A stretch of 64,000 bases of DNA from Bacillus sp. V3-13 (GTDB lineage: Bacteria; Bacillota; Bacilli; Bacillales; Cytobacillaceae): positions 1 through 64,000 of the forward strand of contig NZ_PGUZ01000027.1 in assembly GCF_002860165.1 (NCBI RefSeq), in the 5' to 3' direction. This document shows positions 18,507 to 27,088 of the stretch, piece after piece. A program made the translations under genes and the position numbers. Under the pieces are notes generated by a model. The model was not told where the DNA came from and searched no databases. It saw only the letters and a program-made list of their open reading frames with translations. Every line of letters begins with the position of its first letter. The first letter of the stretch is position 1.

Positions 18507-18554
18507 CTTGAAAACGGATAACATATGTAGTGCGTTTCAATGATGGATAAAAAA

Positions 18555-18585
18555 CAGGAACCGCAAAATAGGTTCCTGCTTTTCT
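18555..18585. terminator. Bidirectional terminator between ada and the M24 gene
   Basis: CAGGAACC (18555-18562) and GGTTCCTG (18571-18578) form a stem. T-rich tracts follow on both strands (CTTTTCTGTTT on plus, TTTTTTATCC on minus), suiting the convergent gene pair. Confidence 0.75.
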
Positions 18586-18624
18586 GTTTAAATAAAGAGG
18601 TGGGTACAATCCAAAAAGCTTCCC

Positions 18625-19758
18625 TTAAAAAATTAAATCTGACAACTCCCTGGGATACTCCGTAATCAATTTTGTCCCGTCTTTAGATAGTATCACTGTA
18701 TCAGAATGTCTGAATCCTCCCACTTCAGGAATATAGATTCCTGGCTCAATTGTGAAAATCATTCCTTCTTGTAATACTAAGTTGTTATCAAAGCGAAGCG
18801 ACGGTTCTTCGTGTAACCCAATTCCGATTCCGTGGCCTGTACGATGGATGCTGTATTGTTCGAGACCTGCTTTTCTGAATATGTTCCGGGCAGCGTTGTC
18901 GACTTCTTTTGCAGTAATCCCGACTTTGATCGCTTCTAAAGCGGCAAGCTGCGCTTCATAGGCAGCCTTGAAAGCCTCTTTTTGTTTGTCTGTTGGCCGG
19001 CCAAGGAAGAAGGTTCGTTCACATTCAGCCCGGTATCCATTCAAGCCGACCTGGCGGCTGTGTACGACTATATCATTTTCTTCAAGTTTTCTTGTGTTCG
19101 AGAATACGTGTGGCATCACGCTTCGTTGCAGCCCGGAAGGGGACATGGCGAAGAAATCCAATGTTGCATTTGGATGCTTTGTCGACGTTTCTTCAAATAA
19201 GGCTTTGTTCCCAAACTGGTCTATTTCCATTTCAGTGATGCCAGGTTTTACTTTTTCCAAAGAATGTGAAAGGGCAAGGCTCACTAACCGGCCGGATTCG
19301 ATAATAAGATCGATTTCCTGCTGATCTTTAATGTATCTCATTTCAGCAATTTTCCCACCAATATCGGCTAGTTCAAATCCGCTATCTTTGAGGAGATTGG
19401 CCACTGTCACTGGAAGTGAGTGGTATTCTATACCAATTTTTGCACCGGAAGGATAGGAGGATACTAGTTTTTTAAGATGCTCGAGGTGAGAAATGCCATA
19501 CGAACTTTTTTCAGGGTGTTCGTAGTATACAAATAACTGATCGGCGCTCGATTCTTCCCTTGCGTGGTTTTCTTCGAGGGCAGGGACAACCAGGCTTGTC
19601 TGTTGCTGATCAATAATGAGTAAAATGGGACGTGAATAGGTTATCGCTTTAAATCCACTCATGTAGTATTGATTTTCAAAATTGATAATCACAGTAGCTT
19701 CTAGTTGATTTTCTTCCATATGCTGCCGCAATTTTGCAATACGTTTGCTTGAATCCAT
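18625..19758 (-). CDS. M24-family (creatinase/Xaa-Pro peptidase-like) protein with altered metal ligands
   Basis: A 377-residue pita-bread-fold protein: N-terminal creatinase domain (1-130) and C-terminal M24 domain (about 140-375). The helix-strand motif HRTGHGIGIGLHEEPS and the Glu of FTIEPGIYIP are intact. By position, three of the five usual metal ligands differ: the first Asp aligns with Ser (VVHSRQVGLNGY), the second Asp with Glu (YRAECERTFF), and the final Glu with Ser (GGFRHSDTVIL). It may therefore be a non-peptidase hydrolase of the creatinase or ectoine-hydrolase kind, or bind metal differently. The start has GGGGATA upstream. It is monocistronic. Confidence 0.85.
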   Translation of the reverse strand: MDSSKRIAKLRQHMEENQLEATVIINFENQYYMSGFKAITYSRPILLIIDQQQTSLVVPALEENHAREESSADQLFVYYEHPEKSSYGISHLEHLKKLVSSYPSGAKIGIEYHSLPVTVANLLKDSGFELADIGGKIAEMRYIKDQQEIDLIIESGRLVSLALSHSLEKVKPGITEMEIDQFGNKALFEETSTKHPNATLDFFAMSPSGLQRSVMPHVFSNTRKLEENDIVVHSRQVGLNGYRAECERTFFLGRPTDKQKEAFKAAYEAQLAALEAIKVGITAKEVDNAARNIFRKAGLEQYSIHRTGHGIGIGLHEEPSLRFDNNLVLQEGMIFTIEPGIYIPEVGGFRHSDTVILSKDGTKLITEYPRELSDLIF

Positions 19759-19899
19759 TTTTATATCCCCTTTTTCTCGTTTATAAATATATTATATTCT
19801 CTGAATATTATGAAACAAATATTTAGACTCCCGAAGCATAAAAAATTTTTAGAGAAGAGGAAATTTGCCCTCTCTTGCAAGAGTTACAGTTTTTATTAT

Positions 19900-19934
19900 G
19901 GTTTAAGGGAGGGTCCTCCTAAGCCTGTTTTTTG
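19900..19934 (+). terminator. Intrinsic terminator with no upstream gene
   Basis: GGTTTAAGGGAGG pairs with CCTCCTAAGCC (one bulge, two-base loop) and is followed by TGTTTTTTG. It reads on the plus strand, yet the 140 bases before it contain only the promoter region of the minus-strand M24 gene. It may end a short untranslated RNA, or stop antisense transcripts. Confidence 0.6.
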
Positions 19935-20052
19935 TAAATGTCCGAAGTCATTTCAATGATTGGAAAAAAACAATGCGGAAGAGGGTACTCATTATAAAAA
20001 CCAGTGAGTTCACCTCAAACAAAGGGCCTCTAAAAGAATTCATGAAATATTG

Positions 20053-20079
20053 TAAATTTTTGTAGAATTCCGTTGAAAT
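20053..20079 (+). promoter_or_regulatory. Possible SigD (flagellar) promoter for the chemotaxis receptor
   Basis: TAAA (20053-20056), a 15-base spacer, and GTTGAAAT (20072-20079) match the TAAA-N15-GCCGATAT pattern at the -35 and 5 of 8 -10 positions. Chemotaxis receptors are commonly SigD-dependent in Bacillus. Transcription would begin about 60 bases before the riboswitch. Confidence 0.35.
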
Positions 20080-20143
20080 TTTATTCAGATTCTATTACCA
20101 TAGAACCATATCATAAATATAGGTAAAATTTACTCATTTAAAA

Positions 20144-20234
20144 CGATAAAGGCAAAATCATCGAAAGGTGAGGACGCAAAGCCATGGGTCTGTCGTTCAA
20201 TATATTGAACTATGATCGCCAGGTTGCCGAATAG
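20144..20234 (+). promoter_or_regulatory. c-di-GMP-I (GEMM) riboswitch
   Basis: The conserved GEMM core is visible: AAGGCAAAATCATCGAAAG, then GGTGAGGACGCAAAGCCA, a variable second hairpin, and GATCGCCAGGTTGCCG. GACGCAAAGCC and the receptor-like CAGGTTGCCG are diagnostic. It is followed at once by a terminator hairpin and then a chemotaxis receptor gene, the classic target class of GEMM RNAs. Ligand binding should decide whether the terminator forms; the direction (on or off) was not worked out. Confidence 0.92.
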
Positions 20235-20243
20235 CGCTGTAAT

Positions 20244-20288
20244 AGGCATGGGCTATTCCAACTTACCTGTGGATACTCATGCCTTTTT
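20244..20288 (+). terminator. Riboswitch expression-platform terminator
   Basis: AGGCATG (20244-20250) pairs with CATGCCT (20278-20284) and is followed by TTTTT. It starts 10 bases beyond the c-di-GMP aptamer. An alternative pairing of GAATAG (20229-20234) with CTATTC (20253-20258) encloses the left terminator arm and could compete. Confidence 0.75.
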
Positions 20289-20375
20289 GAGGATTGTGTT
20301 TCTAAATTGCTGAAAGGCAATTAAATATAAAACAGAATTTGAAAAAACAGAAATTTGATGATGAGGGGTTTTGAA

Positions 20376-22061
20376 ATGAAATTTACCATTGGGAAAAAGT
20401 TGCTTGGTGGATTCCTGAGCGTGGCGGTACTTCTTGGTATTATTAGTTTTATAGCTTATTACAATATTGAAAAGATTAACGATTCTTACTCTGATCTAGT
20501 TAATCGCCGCGCCGTTATTTTATCCAATGTAAAGGATATGCAAAACAGTGCTTCCCGGCAGATCGGCGGTTTGCGAGGGGTGTTGCTGGAGGAGGATGGA
20601 TCAGAAAAGAATTTAGCGGAATCTATTGGGGTCCTGAATCAAAAAATCGAAGCGACAAGCAAACTGGTCCAACGTAAAGAAGACAAGGATGCATTAGAAA
20701 AGCTTGCCTCTTTAAATAAAGAGTTTAAAGCAAAGTCAAACGAGGTCATCACCTTAATGATCACAAATGAGGATGATGCCAAAGAACTGGCTACTGAACA
20801 ATTGATCCCGCTGAGCAGGGAAATAAGAGATTTGGGAGATAAAATTGTAAAAGATCAAGAAAAATTCATGACAGAGGGAAGTAAGACAAACTCTGAAATG
20901 GTTGGCCATGTGGTGACAACAGTTGTTATTTTAAGCATAGTTGGATTTATTCTGGCCATTGTAATTGGAATATTTATTACCAGAATGATTACAAAACCAA
21001 TTTTATCTTTGGAGACAGTGGCAGGAAAAATTGCTGCAGGCGATTTAACACAGGATGACATCAAGGTGAAATATCAGGACGAAATCGGCAATTTAACCAA
21101 CTCTTTCAACCAAATGAAAAGGAATTTGGGCCAACTGATTAGACAAGTAAGTATCAATACTGAACAAGTTGCAGCAACTGCAGAAGAGTTGTCTGCCAGT
21201 GCTGAACAAACGAGCAAGGCAACGGAACAAATTTCATCGGCCATCCAGGATGTCGCATTGGGTTCAGAAAGGCAAGTGTCCAGTGCTACGGGTGCCACTC
21301 AAGCTGCGAATGACATCTCAATGGGAATGGAGCAGACTGCTTCATCTATACAAAACGTCACAGAATTAACAGCTTCTGCTAATAATAAAGCAAACGAAGG
21401 AAACAAAGTGGTTAGCCAAACTGTTGAACAAATCAATCTTGTTCAACATTCCGTGAGTGAATCAGCAGGGGTTGTCAATGCTCTCGGTGAAAAGTCCGGG
21501 GAAATTGGCAAGATCGTCGAGCTAATTACGGAGATTGCGAATCAAACCAACTTGCTTGCTTTAAACGCTGCGATTGAGGCTGCCCGTGCTGGAGAACACG
21601 GAAGAGGCTTTGCGGTCGTTGCCGATGAAGTGAGGAAATTGGCTGAACAGTCTGGTCAGGCAGCTGGTCAAATTCGTGAGCTCATTCAAGAAATTCAAAC
21701 AGAAGCGGAAAAAGCCGTTCAAGCAATGAATGATGGAACAGCCGTTGTCAATGAAGGCATTAATATGGTTCATCAAACCGGTGAAGTCTTTAAGGACATT
21801 TTAACAGCAATAGAGCAGGTCGCCAGTGAATCCAAGGAGGTCGCGGCTATTGTTGAAGAAGTAAAATTAAGTTCACAAGATATGGTTTCCATGATGGAAG
21901 GTGTAGCATATGTTGCTGAACAATCCTCTGAAAGTGCACAAAACGTCGCTGCTTCAGCTGAGGAACAAAACGCTTCAATGGAAGAAGTATCATCTTCCGC
22001 GGAAGCTTTGAGCAAAATGGCTCAAGAATTGCAGGGCGTTATTGGGAAATTTAAGGCTTAA
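20376..22061 (+). CDS. Methyl-accepting chemotaxis protein
   Basis: A 561-residue transducer. TM1 is near residues 8-30, a periplasmic-type four-helix-bundle ligand domain spans about 31-180, TM2 is near 182-206 ([20 protein letters not shown]), and a HAMP domain follows ([21 protein letters not shown]). The long coiled-coil signalling domain carries the hairpin tip [20 protein letters not shown] and [18 protein letters not shown], where CheA and CheW bind. Gln/Glu pairs suitable for methylation flank the tip. The ATG at 20376 is selected because GAGGGGT precedes it; upstream in-frame ATGs lack spacing. It is controlled by the c-di-GMP riboswitch, linking receptor level to the motile/sessile switch. 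Confidence 0.95.
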   Translation: MKFTIGKKLLGGFLSVAVLLGIISFIAYYNIEKINDSYSDLVNRRAVILSNVKDMQNSASRQIGGLRGVLLEEDGSEKNLAESIGVLNQKIEATSKLVQRKEDKDALEKLASLNKEFKAKSNEVITLMITNEDDAKELATEQLIPLSREIRDLGDKIVKDQEKFMTEGSKTNSEMVGHVVTTVVILSIVGFILAIVIGIFITRMITKPILSLETVAGKIAAGDLTQDDIKVKYQDEIGNLTNSFNQMKRNLGQLIRQVSINTEQVAATAEELSASAEQTSKATEQISSAIQDVALGSERQVSSATGATQAANDISMGMEQTASSIQNVTELTASANNKANEGNKVVSQTVEQINLVQHSVSESAGVVNALGEKSGEIGKIVELITEIANQTNLLALNAAIEAARAGEHGRGFAVVADEVRKLAEQSGQAAGQIRELIQEIQTEAEKAVQAMNDGTAVVNEGINMVHQTGEVFKDILTAIEQVASESKEVAAIVEEVKLSSQDMVSMMEGVAYVAEQSSESAQNVAASAEEQNASMEEVSSSAEALSKMAQELQGVIGKFKA

Positions 22062-22068
22062 TAAAAAG

Positions 22069-22105
22069 AATCCTTGCCGGTTTCAAATCGGCGGGGATTT
22101 TTTGC
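22069..22105 (+). terminator. Terminator of the chemotaxis receptor gene
   Basis: AATCCTTGCCG (22069-22079) pairs with CGGCGGGGATT (22089-22099) around a short loop, and is followed by TTTTT. It starts 8 bases after the stop codon. Confidence 0.85.
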
Positions 22106-22149
22106 TGAAATAAGAGAGGATGGTTAGGGGTTTCTCTGATAGCGCCAGT

Positions 22150-22282
22150 GAAGTGGAAGTTCCTTCATATTTATGGTTTCGCTTAAATAATGTCGGTTTT
22201 CGCTTGATTCTTGATTTTTTCGCTTGAATCGAAGGGATTTTCGCTTAATTCCTCCGAATTTGCGCTTAATTATTCTGCCCAG
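22150..22282. repeat. Degenerate tandem repeat with TTCGCTTAATT core
   Basis: The core TTCGCTTRATT recurs about five times at roughly 20-27 base spacing: near 22177 (TTTCGCTTAAAT), 22198, 22220, 22242 and 22261 (TTGCGCTTAATT). The last unit ends CTTAATTATTCTGCC. Related text (CGCTTAATTAATCTGAC) borders the exact 20-bp repeat at 61921-62040, so these belong to one dispersed intergenic repeat family. Boundaries are approximate. Confidence 0.6.
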
Positions 22283-22435
22283 CTACCTTTATTGGTAAAA
22301 TTGTGGTAATAAATAGAAAATATTAGGTGTTTTTCTGACCTGAAACTAATTGTGTAGCCGAATATTTATTTTAAAATCAAATTATTTGGCTATATTTTTT
22401 AAAAAAGTAGGTAAGGAGTGTAAAAAGTTCTATGA

Positions 22436-22597
22436 AAACTCGGCTTTGAGGGTTCCGTTCTGCCACAAAACAGATGGATAGCCCCGCAAACGCTCTTGAC
22501 AAACACGCCAATTGCAGGAGTGTCTAAATTAAAAAACCTGCCGCAAGTAAATGCAGCAGCAAAAAAGGGTATTGGGGAATACTATCCTGCGTTATAG
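22436..22597 (+). pseudogene. Unidentified gene remnant (53 codons)
   Basis: A 53-codon open stretch with protein-like composition: FEGSVLPQNRWIAPQ, TLLTNTPIAGVSKLKNLPQV, NAAAKKGIGEYYPAL. It has no in-frame start. An RBS-like AAGGAG and an ATG lie at 22413-22434, but that ATG is in another frame and ends after five codons. It may be a small gene with an early frameshift or the 3-prime end of a lost gene. I do not recognise the family. A 15-bp hairpin (22596-22610 with 22639-22653) begins at the stop codon. Confidence 0.3.
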
Positions 22598-22821
22598 AAG
22601 CAGAGAAGTAATAGCATGGAAGTGGGAGAGTGAACGGCTACTTCTTTGCTTCTATATGTGCTTTATATCCTCTAATTGAGAAACAAAACACATTTTTTGG
22701 TTAATGAAAAAATTGGAAAAGAATTTATTAAGGACTAAGGTATTTTTGCTGAACTTGTCTGTTTGCATTAATGATGAAAGGATGCTGTTAAATAAAGCAT
22801 CTGGACAACATAAATCATTGA

Positions 22822-22856
22822 AAGCTCGAGCCTATTATTGCTTGAGCTTTTTTGTT
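22822..22856 (+). terminator. Intrinsic terminator
   Basis: AAGCTCGAGC and GCTTGAGCTT pair around a short loop, followed by TTTTTTG, about 110 bases before the KTSC gene. No intact gene lies between it and the chemotaxis receptor terminator, so it probably ended the transcript of the decayed gene at 22436-22597. Confidence 0.75.
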
Positions 22857-22956
22857 TAAAGATCTCTTTTAGAGAGGCTCAATATTCGGTTGAAGGTTTA
22901 ATCAATTGTTGGGAATATTACTATTTATACTAATGAAAATTCAAGGAGAGGTTAAC

Positions 22957-23172
22957 GTGAAACGTGACCCTGTTCAATCAACGGCGATGAAAAGTGTTGG
23001 GTATGAAGTTGCAAAACAGATTGTAGAAGTAGAATTTCCTGATGGGGATGTTTACCAGTATTATCCTGTTCCTGAGAATATTTATAAAGAATTTATAACT
23101 GCAGATTCACTTGGAACGTTTTTCAATAAACATATTAAACCTCACTACGAATGTAGAAGGATTAATAAGTAA
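22957..23172 (+). CDS. KTSC domain protein
   Basis: A 71-residue protein that is essentially one KTSC domain. It begins RDPVQSTAMKSVGYE, continues with EVEFPDGDVYQYYPVPENIY and ends SLGTFFNKHIKPHYECRRIN, matching this small family of unknown biochemical role (sometimes fused to nucleic-acid enzymes). The GTG start at 22957 is chosen because AAGGAGAGG lies 5-6 bases upstream; the frame is open further upstream but has no site. It stands alone between a terminator and the BenE gene. Confidence 0.85.
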   Translation: MKRDPVQSTAMKSVGYEVAKQIVEVEFPDGDVYQYYPVPENIYKEFITADSLGTFFNKHIKPHYECRRINK

Positions 23173-23288
23173 ATTAGGTGCAGGTTTCTTTCCGATTTTT
23201 ATAAAGTGCATTGGAAATGATGTATCTTTTTTAAAGAGGTTAAAATCTACTGTTTATTGTTTCTGCAAAAACTAAAAATCAAAACCAA

Positions 23289-23317
23289 TTGACAAATCTT
23301 CATTCTTGTCATAATTA
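23289..23317 (+). promoter_or_regulatory. Possible sigma-A promoter for the BenE-like gene
   Basis: A perfect TTGACA (23289-23294), a 17-base spacer and a weak TAATTA (23312-23317) lie 29 bases before the start codon. Confidence 0.4.
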
Positions 23318-23345
23318 TTGAATTAGTCAGACAGGAGTGAATCAG

Positions 23346-24575
23346 ATGGCAATCCCAAACAAGCATGAAGACGGACAAAGAGAATTAATCCAAGAAGTAA
23401 AATATAACAAACATCATTTTTTTCAAGATATAACGGGCCAGAATATATCTTCAGGGCTGATTTCCAGCACGCTGGTCATGACGGGCCCGGCAATTATTAT
23501 TTTACAAGCTGCGGCTTCGGGTGGTTTTACGGATCAGCAGACGGTTAATTGGATGTTTGCTGTATATTTTTTTGGCGGACTGTTTGGCATTCTCATGTCG
23601 TTGTTGTTCAGGATTCCGATAACTGGCGGCCATTCGATTACAGGGGTCGCTTTTTTGGCGACGGTAACTTCTCACTTTACTTACCCGCAGCTGATCGGCG
23701 GATATGTGATGTCGGGGTTGTTGATTTTTCTGATCGGCATGTCCGGCCTGTTTACAAAAATTATTAAATGGGTGCCAAAAGAAGTGATTGCAGCGATGCT
23801 TGCAGGACTGGTCACCGGCTATGTTATTCAACTAGTCCCTTCAACGAAGGAGATGCCGGTTGTCGGAGGAGCAGCTCTGCTCAGCTTTTTAATTTGTACG
23901 AAATATAGTAAACGCCTTCCACCTTTGATGGTGGCAGTTGTCGTCGCTTTCGTTGCTCTGTTTCTCACTCAAGATTTGCACGTTCCTGTTCAAGAAATGG
24001 CTTTTTTCTTTCCTTCCATACAAATTCCTGAATTCACGTGGATGGGGATGCTGACACTGGCTCTTCCTCTGGCGATGCTGATCCTGAGCAATGATGCAGC
24101 ACCGGGAATAGGGGCACTGGAAAGCTCAAACTATGATCCTCCTATCCGTAAAATTCTTTCCTTTAGCGGTATCTTTTCTGTCCTGGCCGGCTTTACCGGA
24201 GGCCAAAGTGCCAACATCGCCGGTATGATGACGGCTATCTCTGCTGGTCCGGATTCTGGACCGAGATCAAAACGATATATGGCTGCCTTCATCTCAGGAA
24301 TCATTACGTTATTGTTTGGTGTTTTTGCCTGGAAAATTGTCCCGTTCATTCAATCGTTACCAAAAGCATTTGTATCGCTGCTTGCTGGATTTGCTCTCAT
24401 AGGGGTTCTTCATTCCAGCCTGCAGCAGGGCTTTTCCACAAACCGCTATCGGCTGAGTGCCTTAGCTGCCTTTGTTATTACTCTCTCGAATGTATCTTTC
24501 CTGCATATCAGTGCTCCGGTGTGGGCACTTGTTTTTGGTGCGGTGATCGCGCGGACGGTTGAAAGAGAGCATTAA
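23346..24575 (+). CDS. BenE-family (benzoate/H+ symporter-like) membrane transporter
   Basis: A 409-residue polytopic membrane protein of the BenE family, distantly related to nucleobase/anion transporters. Hydrophobic segments run throughout. Recognisable stretches are ISSTLVMTGPAIIILQAA, RIPITGGHSITGVAFLA, NDAAPGIGALESSNYDPP and FTGGQSANIAGMMTAISAG, the paired half-helix regions that form the substrate site. The ATG at 23346 has CAGGAG at a spacing of 8; the in-frame GTG at 23337 overlaps that site. BenE members carry benzoate in Acinetobacter, but no aromatic catabolic genes are here, so the substrate is unknown. It is followed 60 bases later by a Gfo/Idh oxidoreductase gene. Confidence 0.85.
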   Translation: MAIPNKHEDGQRELIQEVKYNKHHFFQDITGQNISSGLISSTLVMTGPAIIILQAAASGGFTDQQTVNWMFAVYFFGGLFGILMSLLFRIPITGGHSITGVAFLATVTSHFTYPQLIGGYVMSGLLIFLIGMSGLFTKIIKWVPKEVIAAMLAGLVTGYVIQLVPSTKEMPVVGGAALLSFLICTKYSKRLPPLMVAVVVAFVALFLTQDLHVPVQEMAFFFPSIQIPEFTWMGMLTLALPLAMLILSNDAAPGIGALESSNYDPPIRKILSFSGIFSVLAGFTGGQSANIAGMMTAISAGPDSGPRSKRYMAAFISGIITLLFGVFAWKIVPFIQSLPKAFVSLLAGFALIGVLHSSLQQGFSTNRYRLSALAAFVITLSNVSFLHISAPVWALVFGAVIARTVEREH

Positions 24576-24635
24576 TCTGTTCGAGTTTAGGCGGATGTTG
24601 CAACTGCGAAAAATTATTTAGAAAGGATGGGGAAG

Positions 24636-25574
24636 ATGAACATAGGAGTGATTGGAATAGGGGATATTGCGAGAAAAGCTTACATTCCTCAATATGCCGA
24701 AAACAGGAACCATACATTTCATTTTTATACCCGAAAAGAGGAGACCTTGGAACTGATACGGAGCAGATATAGTTTTTCTGCTCATACTTCTCTTGGTTCA
24801 TTGTTCCAGGAAAAATTGGACGCAGTGATGATTCATGCTGCCACCTCTGCCCATGAACAACTTATTAACTCTTGTCTGGACCAGGGTATTCCCGTATTTG
24901 TTGATAAGCCAGTGACCGATTCTTTTTCCTCCACTCAAAAGCTTGTGAAAATAGCAGAAGAGAAAAAGATCCCTTTAATGGTTGGATTTAATCGGCGCTT
25001 CGTTCCTCTCTACCAACAGGCAAATTCAACAACAGAAGCAAATATGATCCTTCTGCAGAAAAATCGATATCACTTACCGGGTGAAGTGAGGAATTTTGTA
25101 TACGATGATTTCATCCATGTGGTTGATACGCTTTTATATTTCTTGAACGGTGCTCCTGATAAATGGGAGGTTAAGGGTCAATGGAGCGGAAATCAGCTCT
25201 CTTCCATCATGCTGTCAGTTTCGAAAGGAAAACAACTGGCGATAGGCATCATGAACCGGGATGCAGGTGTGAATGAAGAGGTACTTGAAGTGATGAGCCC
25301 AACTAAAAAAACGATCGTAAGAAATTTATCAGAATACGTTGTACATGAGCAAAGAAATGAGACAAGGACCAGAACGAACGACTGGCAGACTATGCTGAAC
25401 ACTCGCGGATTTGAAGCGATGTTAAAGACCTTTTTTGATCATCTGGAAAACGATACACCTCTTCCATTAAGCTTAAACGATGTGCTTATGACGCATGAAT
25501 TGTGTGAAATGATTGTTGATAAGCTTGTGGGGGACAATACAATTAACCAATTGCATGGCCAAAGCCATACTTAA
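24636..25574 (+). CDS. Gfo/Idh/MocA family NAD(P)-dependent oxidoreductase
   Basis: A 312-residue protein with an N-terminal Rossmann fold (GVIGIGDIARKAY) and the family EKP-like motif seen as PVFVDKPVTDSFSS, whose Lys is normally catalytic. NRRFVPLYQQ follows at the domain junction and the C-terminal half is the alpha/beta substrate-binding domain. Substrate unknown. The ATG at 24636 is preferred over 24627 because of AAAGGATGG spacing. It may be co-transcribed with the BenE-like gene. A terminator follows. Confidence 0.85.
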   Translation: MNIGVIGIGDIARKAYIPQYAENRNHTFHFYTRKEETLELIRSRYSFSAHTSLGSLFQEKLDAVMIHAATSAHEQLINSCLDQGIPVFVDKPVTDSFSSTQKLVKIAEEKKIPLMVGFNRRFVPLYQQANSTTEANMILLQKNRYHLPGEVRNFVYDDFIHVVDTLLYFLNGAPDKWEVKGQWSGNQLSSIMLSVSKGKQLAIGIMNRDAGVNEEVLEVMSPTKKTIVRNLSEYVVHEQRNETRTRTNDWQTMLNTRGFEAMLKTFFDHLENDTPLPLSLNDVLMTHELCEMIVDKLVGDNTINQLHGQSHT

Positions 25575-25591
25575 CGTAATCAACAAACAAC

Positions 25592-25622
25592 AGAGCGTGA
25601 GATTCCCCCTTCACGCTCTTTT
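25592..25622 (+). terminator. Terminator after the Gfo/Idh gene
   Basis: AGAGCGTGA (25592-25600) pairs with TCACGCTCT (25611-25619), followed by TTTT. It sits between convergent genes and may serve both. Confidence 0.8.
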
Positions 25623-25644
25623 CAGTGGTTCAAATTCGGATCTA

Positions 25645-26661
25645 TTATAAAAGTTTAGCTACGGAGTCTTGAAAAATTCTTTCTGTCGGTATAATTGTTT
25701 TAGTAAAAGTGTCGCTCTCTTCTTTAATTTTTGCAAAGAGAAGCCGGGTACCGACATCTCCAAGTTTTTTGAATGGAATTTCAATTCTGGATAACGCTGG
25801 AGATAAAAAAGATGAAATAACAGAATTGCTGTAACCGACAATCGATAAGTCATCCGGGATGGAAATTCCAGCTTCTGCTGCTGCTTTGTATATACTCATT
25901 ACTTTTAAATCATCGGTCGCAAAAACGGCTGAAGGTTGCTCTTTAATAAGGAATAAACCTTTAGCAGATTCATAGGCGCTTTCAACTGTATAACCACTTT
26001 CGATTATCCACTCGTTTCTGAGTGATATTTTATTATCTCTTAAACAGTTTTTATAACCTTCCAACCGGTCGATTGCAACATGGTAATTGAGGGGAGAATG
26101 CAAACATGCTATATCACGGTGCCCATTGTCAATTAAATACTGTGTTAAATCATAGCTGTCCTGATAGTTGTCCGTGTCGACAGAAAAGATATTTTTATAT
26201 TCACCATCTACTTTACCAATGACAACGATTGGAATGTTATAACCATCCAATTGTTTAAAAAGATCCTCATTGGCTGGAGAACTTAACATGATGATCCCTT
26301 TAATCATTTTCTCTTTTATTTTTGAAATGCACTTTTCAAGTTCGTCTTTACTATTCTTTGAGGTTTGTAAAATAACATCAAAGTTTTCTTCCTCAGCTTT
26401 TGTGGAAATAGTGTGAATGATTTCCGGGAAAAATGGGTTGTTTGCCGTTGTTTTTGTCGGCCGCGAAACGACCATAATAGCATCAAAACCGGAGGAAAGG
26501 GCTCTCGCCAGTTTACTCGGCTGGTAATTTAATTGCTTAATAGCGTCTAATACCCGTTCCCTGGCTTCCGCGGAAATATTACTTTGGTTATTTAACACTC
26601 GGGATACAGTGGACTTTGAAACTTTTGCGACACGAGCGATATCGTATATAGTATGAACCAA
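25645..26661 (-). CDS. LacI-family repressor (YcjW-like) of the divergent glycoside operon
   Basis: A 338-residue repressor. The N-terminal LacI helix-turn-helix reads [20 protein letters not shown], followed by the hinge [14 protein letters not shown] periplasmic-binding-protein-like effector domain follows ([35 protein letters not shown]). It starts at TTG with GAGGAGGGTG directly upstream. It is divergent from the ycj-like operon, whose leader has three copies of a LacI-type operator candidate, so it most likely represses that operon and responds to a glycoside or sugar phosphate. A 7-bp inverted repeat (CTATTGT/ACAATAG, 26684-26707) lies in its own promoter region. Confidence 0.92.
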   Translation of the reverse strand: MVHTIYDIARVAKVSKSTVSRVLNNQSNISAEARERVLDAIKQLNYQPSKLARALSSGFDAIMVVSRPTKTTANNPFFPEIIHTISTKAEEENFDVILQTSKNSKDELEKCISKIKEKMIKGIIMLSSPANEDLFKQLDGYNIPIVVIGKVDGEYKNIFSVDTDNYQDSYDLTQYLIDNGHRDIACLHSPLNYHVAIDRLEGYKNCLRDNKISLRNEWIIESGYTVESAYESAKGLFLIKEQPSAVFATDDLKVMSIYKAAAEAGISIPDDLSIVGYSNSVISSFLSPALSRIEIPFKKLGDVGTRLLFAKIKEESDTFTKTIIPTERIFQDSVAKLL

Positions 26662-26957
26662 TTTTCACCCTCCTCGAAAGCAGCTATTGTGTATAATTCT
26701 ACAATAGTTAAATTCCTTCATTCTTAAACTTTTTAGATACACATTTGGGACAAAAACCAACAACATTGAATGTCATTAACCAACTAAATGAATCCGTTTG
26801 CAAAAATAGTGAAGCTCTCAATCTGCACGTTATTTTGGAATCGGCAATCTAGGATACATTATATGGATGAATTTCATCTGTAGCAATAAAAATTTTGGAA
26901 CGATCAAAAAGTGGATCTTAGTATCACTAAAAATAGAAATATATAAACGTATCTGTG

Positions 26958-26986
26958 TTGACAGAAAGCGTTTTCTATATTATATT
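26958..26986 (+). promoter_or_regulatory. Sigma-A promoter of the ycj-like operon
   Basis: A perfect TTGACA (26958-26963), a 17-base spacer and TATATT (26981-26986) form a strong housekeeping promoter. Transcription should start near 26993, immediately before the first operator copy. Confidence 0.8.
26963..26976 (+). promoter_or_regulatory. cre (CcpA binding) site inside the promoter spacer
   Basis: AGAAAGCGTTTTCT matches the catabolite-responsive element consensus TGNAANCGNWNNCA at all but the outermost bases and sits between -35 and -10, where CcpA binding blocks polymerase. This predicts glucose repression of the operon. Confidence 0.6.
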
Positions 26987-26993
26987 TCATTTG

Positions 26994-27075
26994 TGGGAGC
27001 GGTACCATAAAATTGCTCGTGGGAGCGGTTCCAATAAAATATAAGAGATTAACTTTAATTTTGGGAGCGGTTCCA
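26994..27075 (+). promoter_or_regulatory. Triplicate LacI-type operator candidates TGGGAGCGGTWCCA
   Basis: Three 14-base direct repeats lie in the leader: 26994-27007 (TGGGAGCGGTACCA), 27020-27033 and 27062-27075 (both TGGGAGCGGTTCCA). Each has the central CG and partial dyad (TGG...CCA) of LacI-family operators. Start-to-start spacings are 26 and 42 bases. The third ends at the RBS of the phosphorylase gene, so bound repressor could block both transcription and ribosome access on any leader RNA. Confidence 0.75.
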
Positions 27076-27088
27076 AAAGGAGGAGAAT

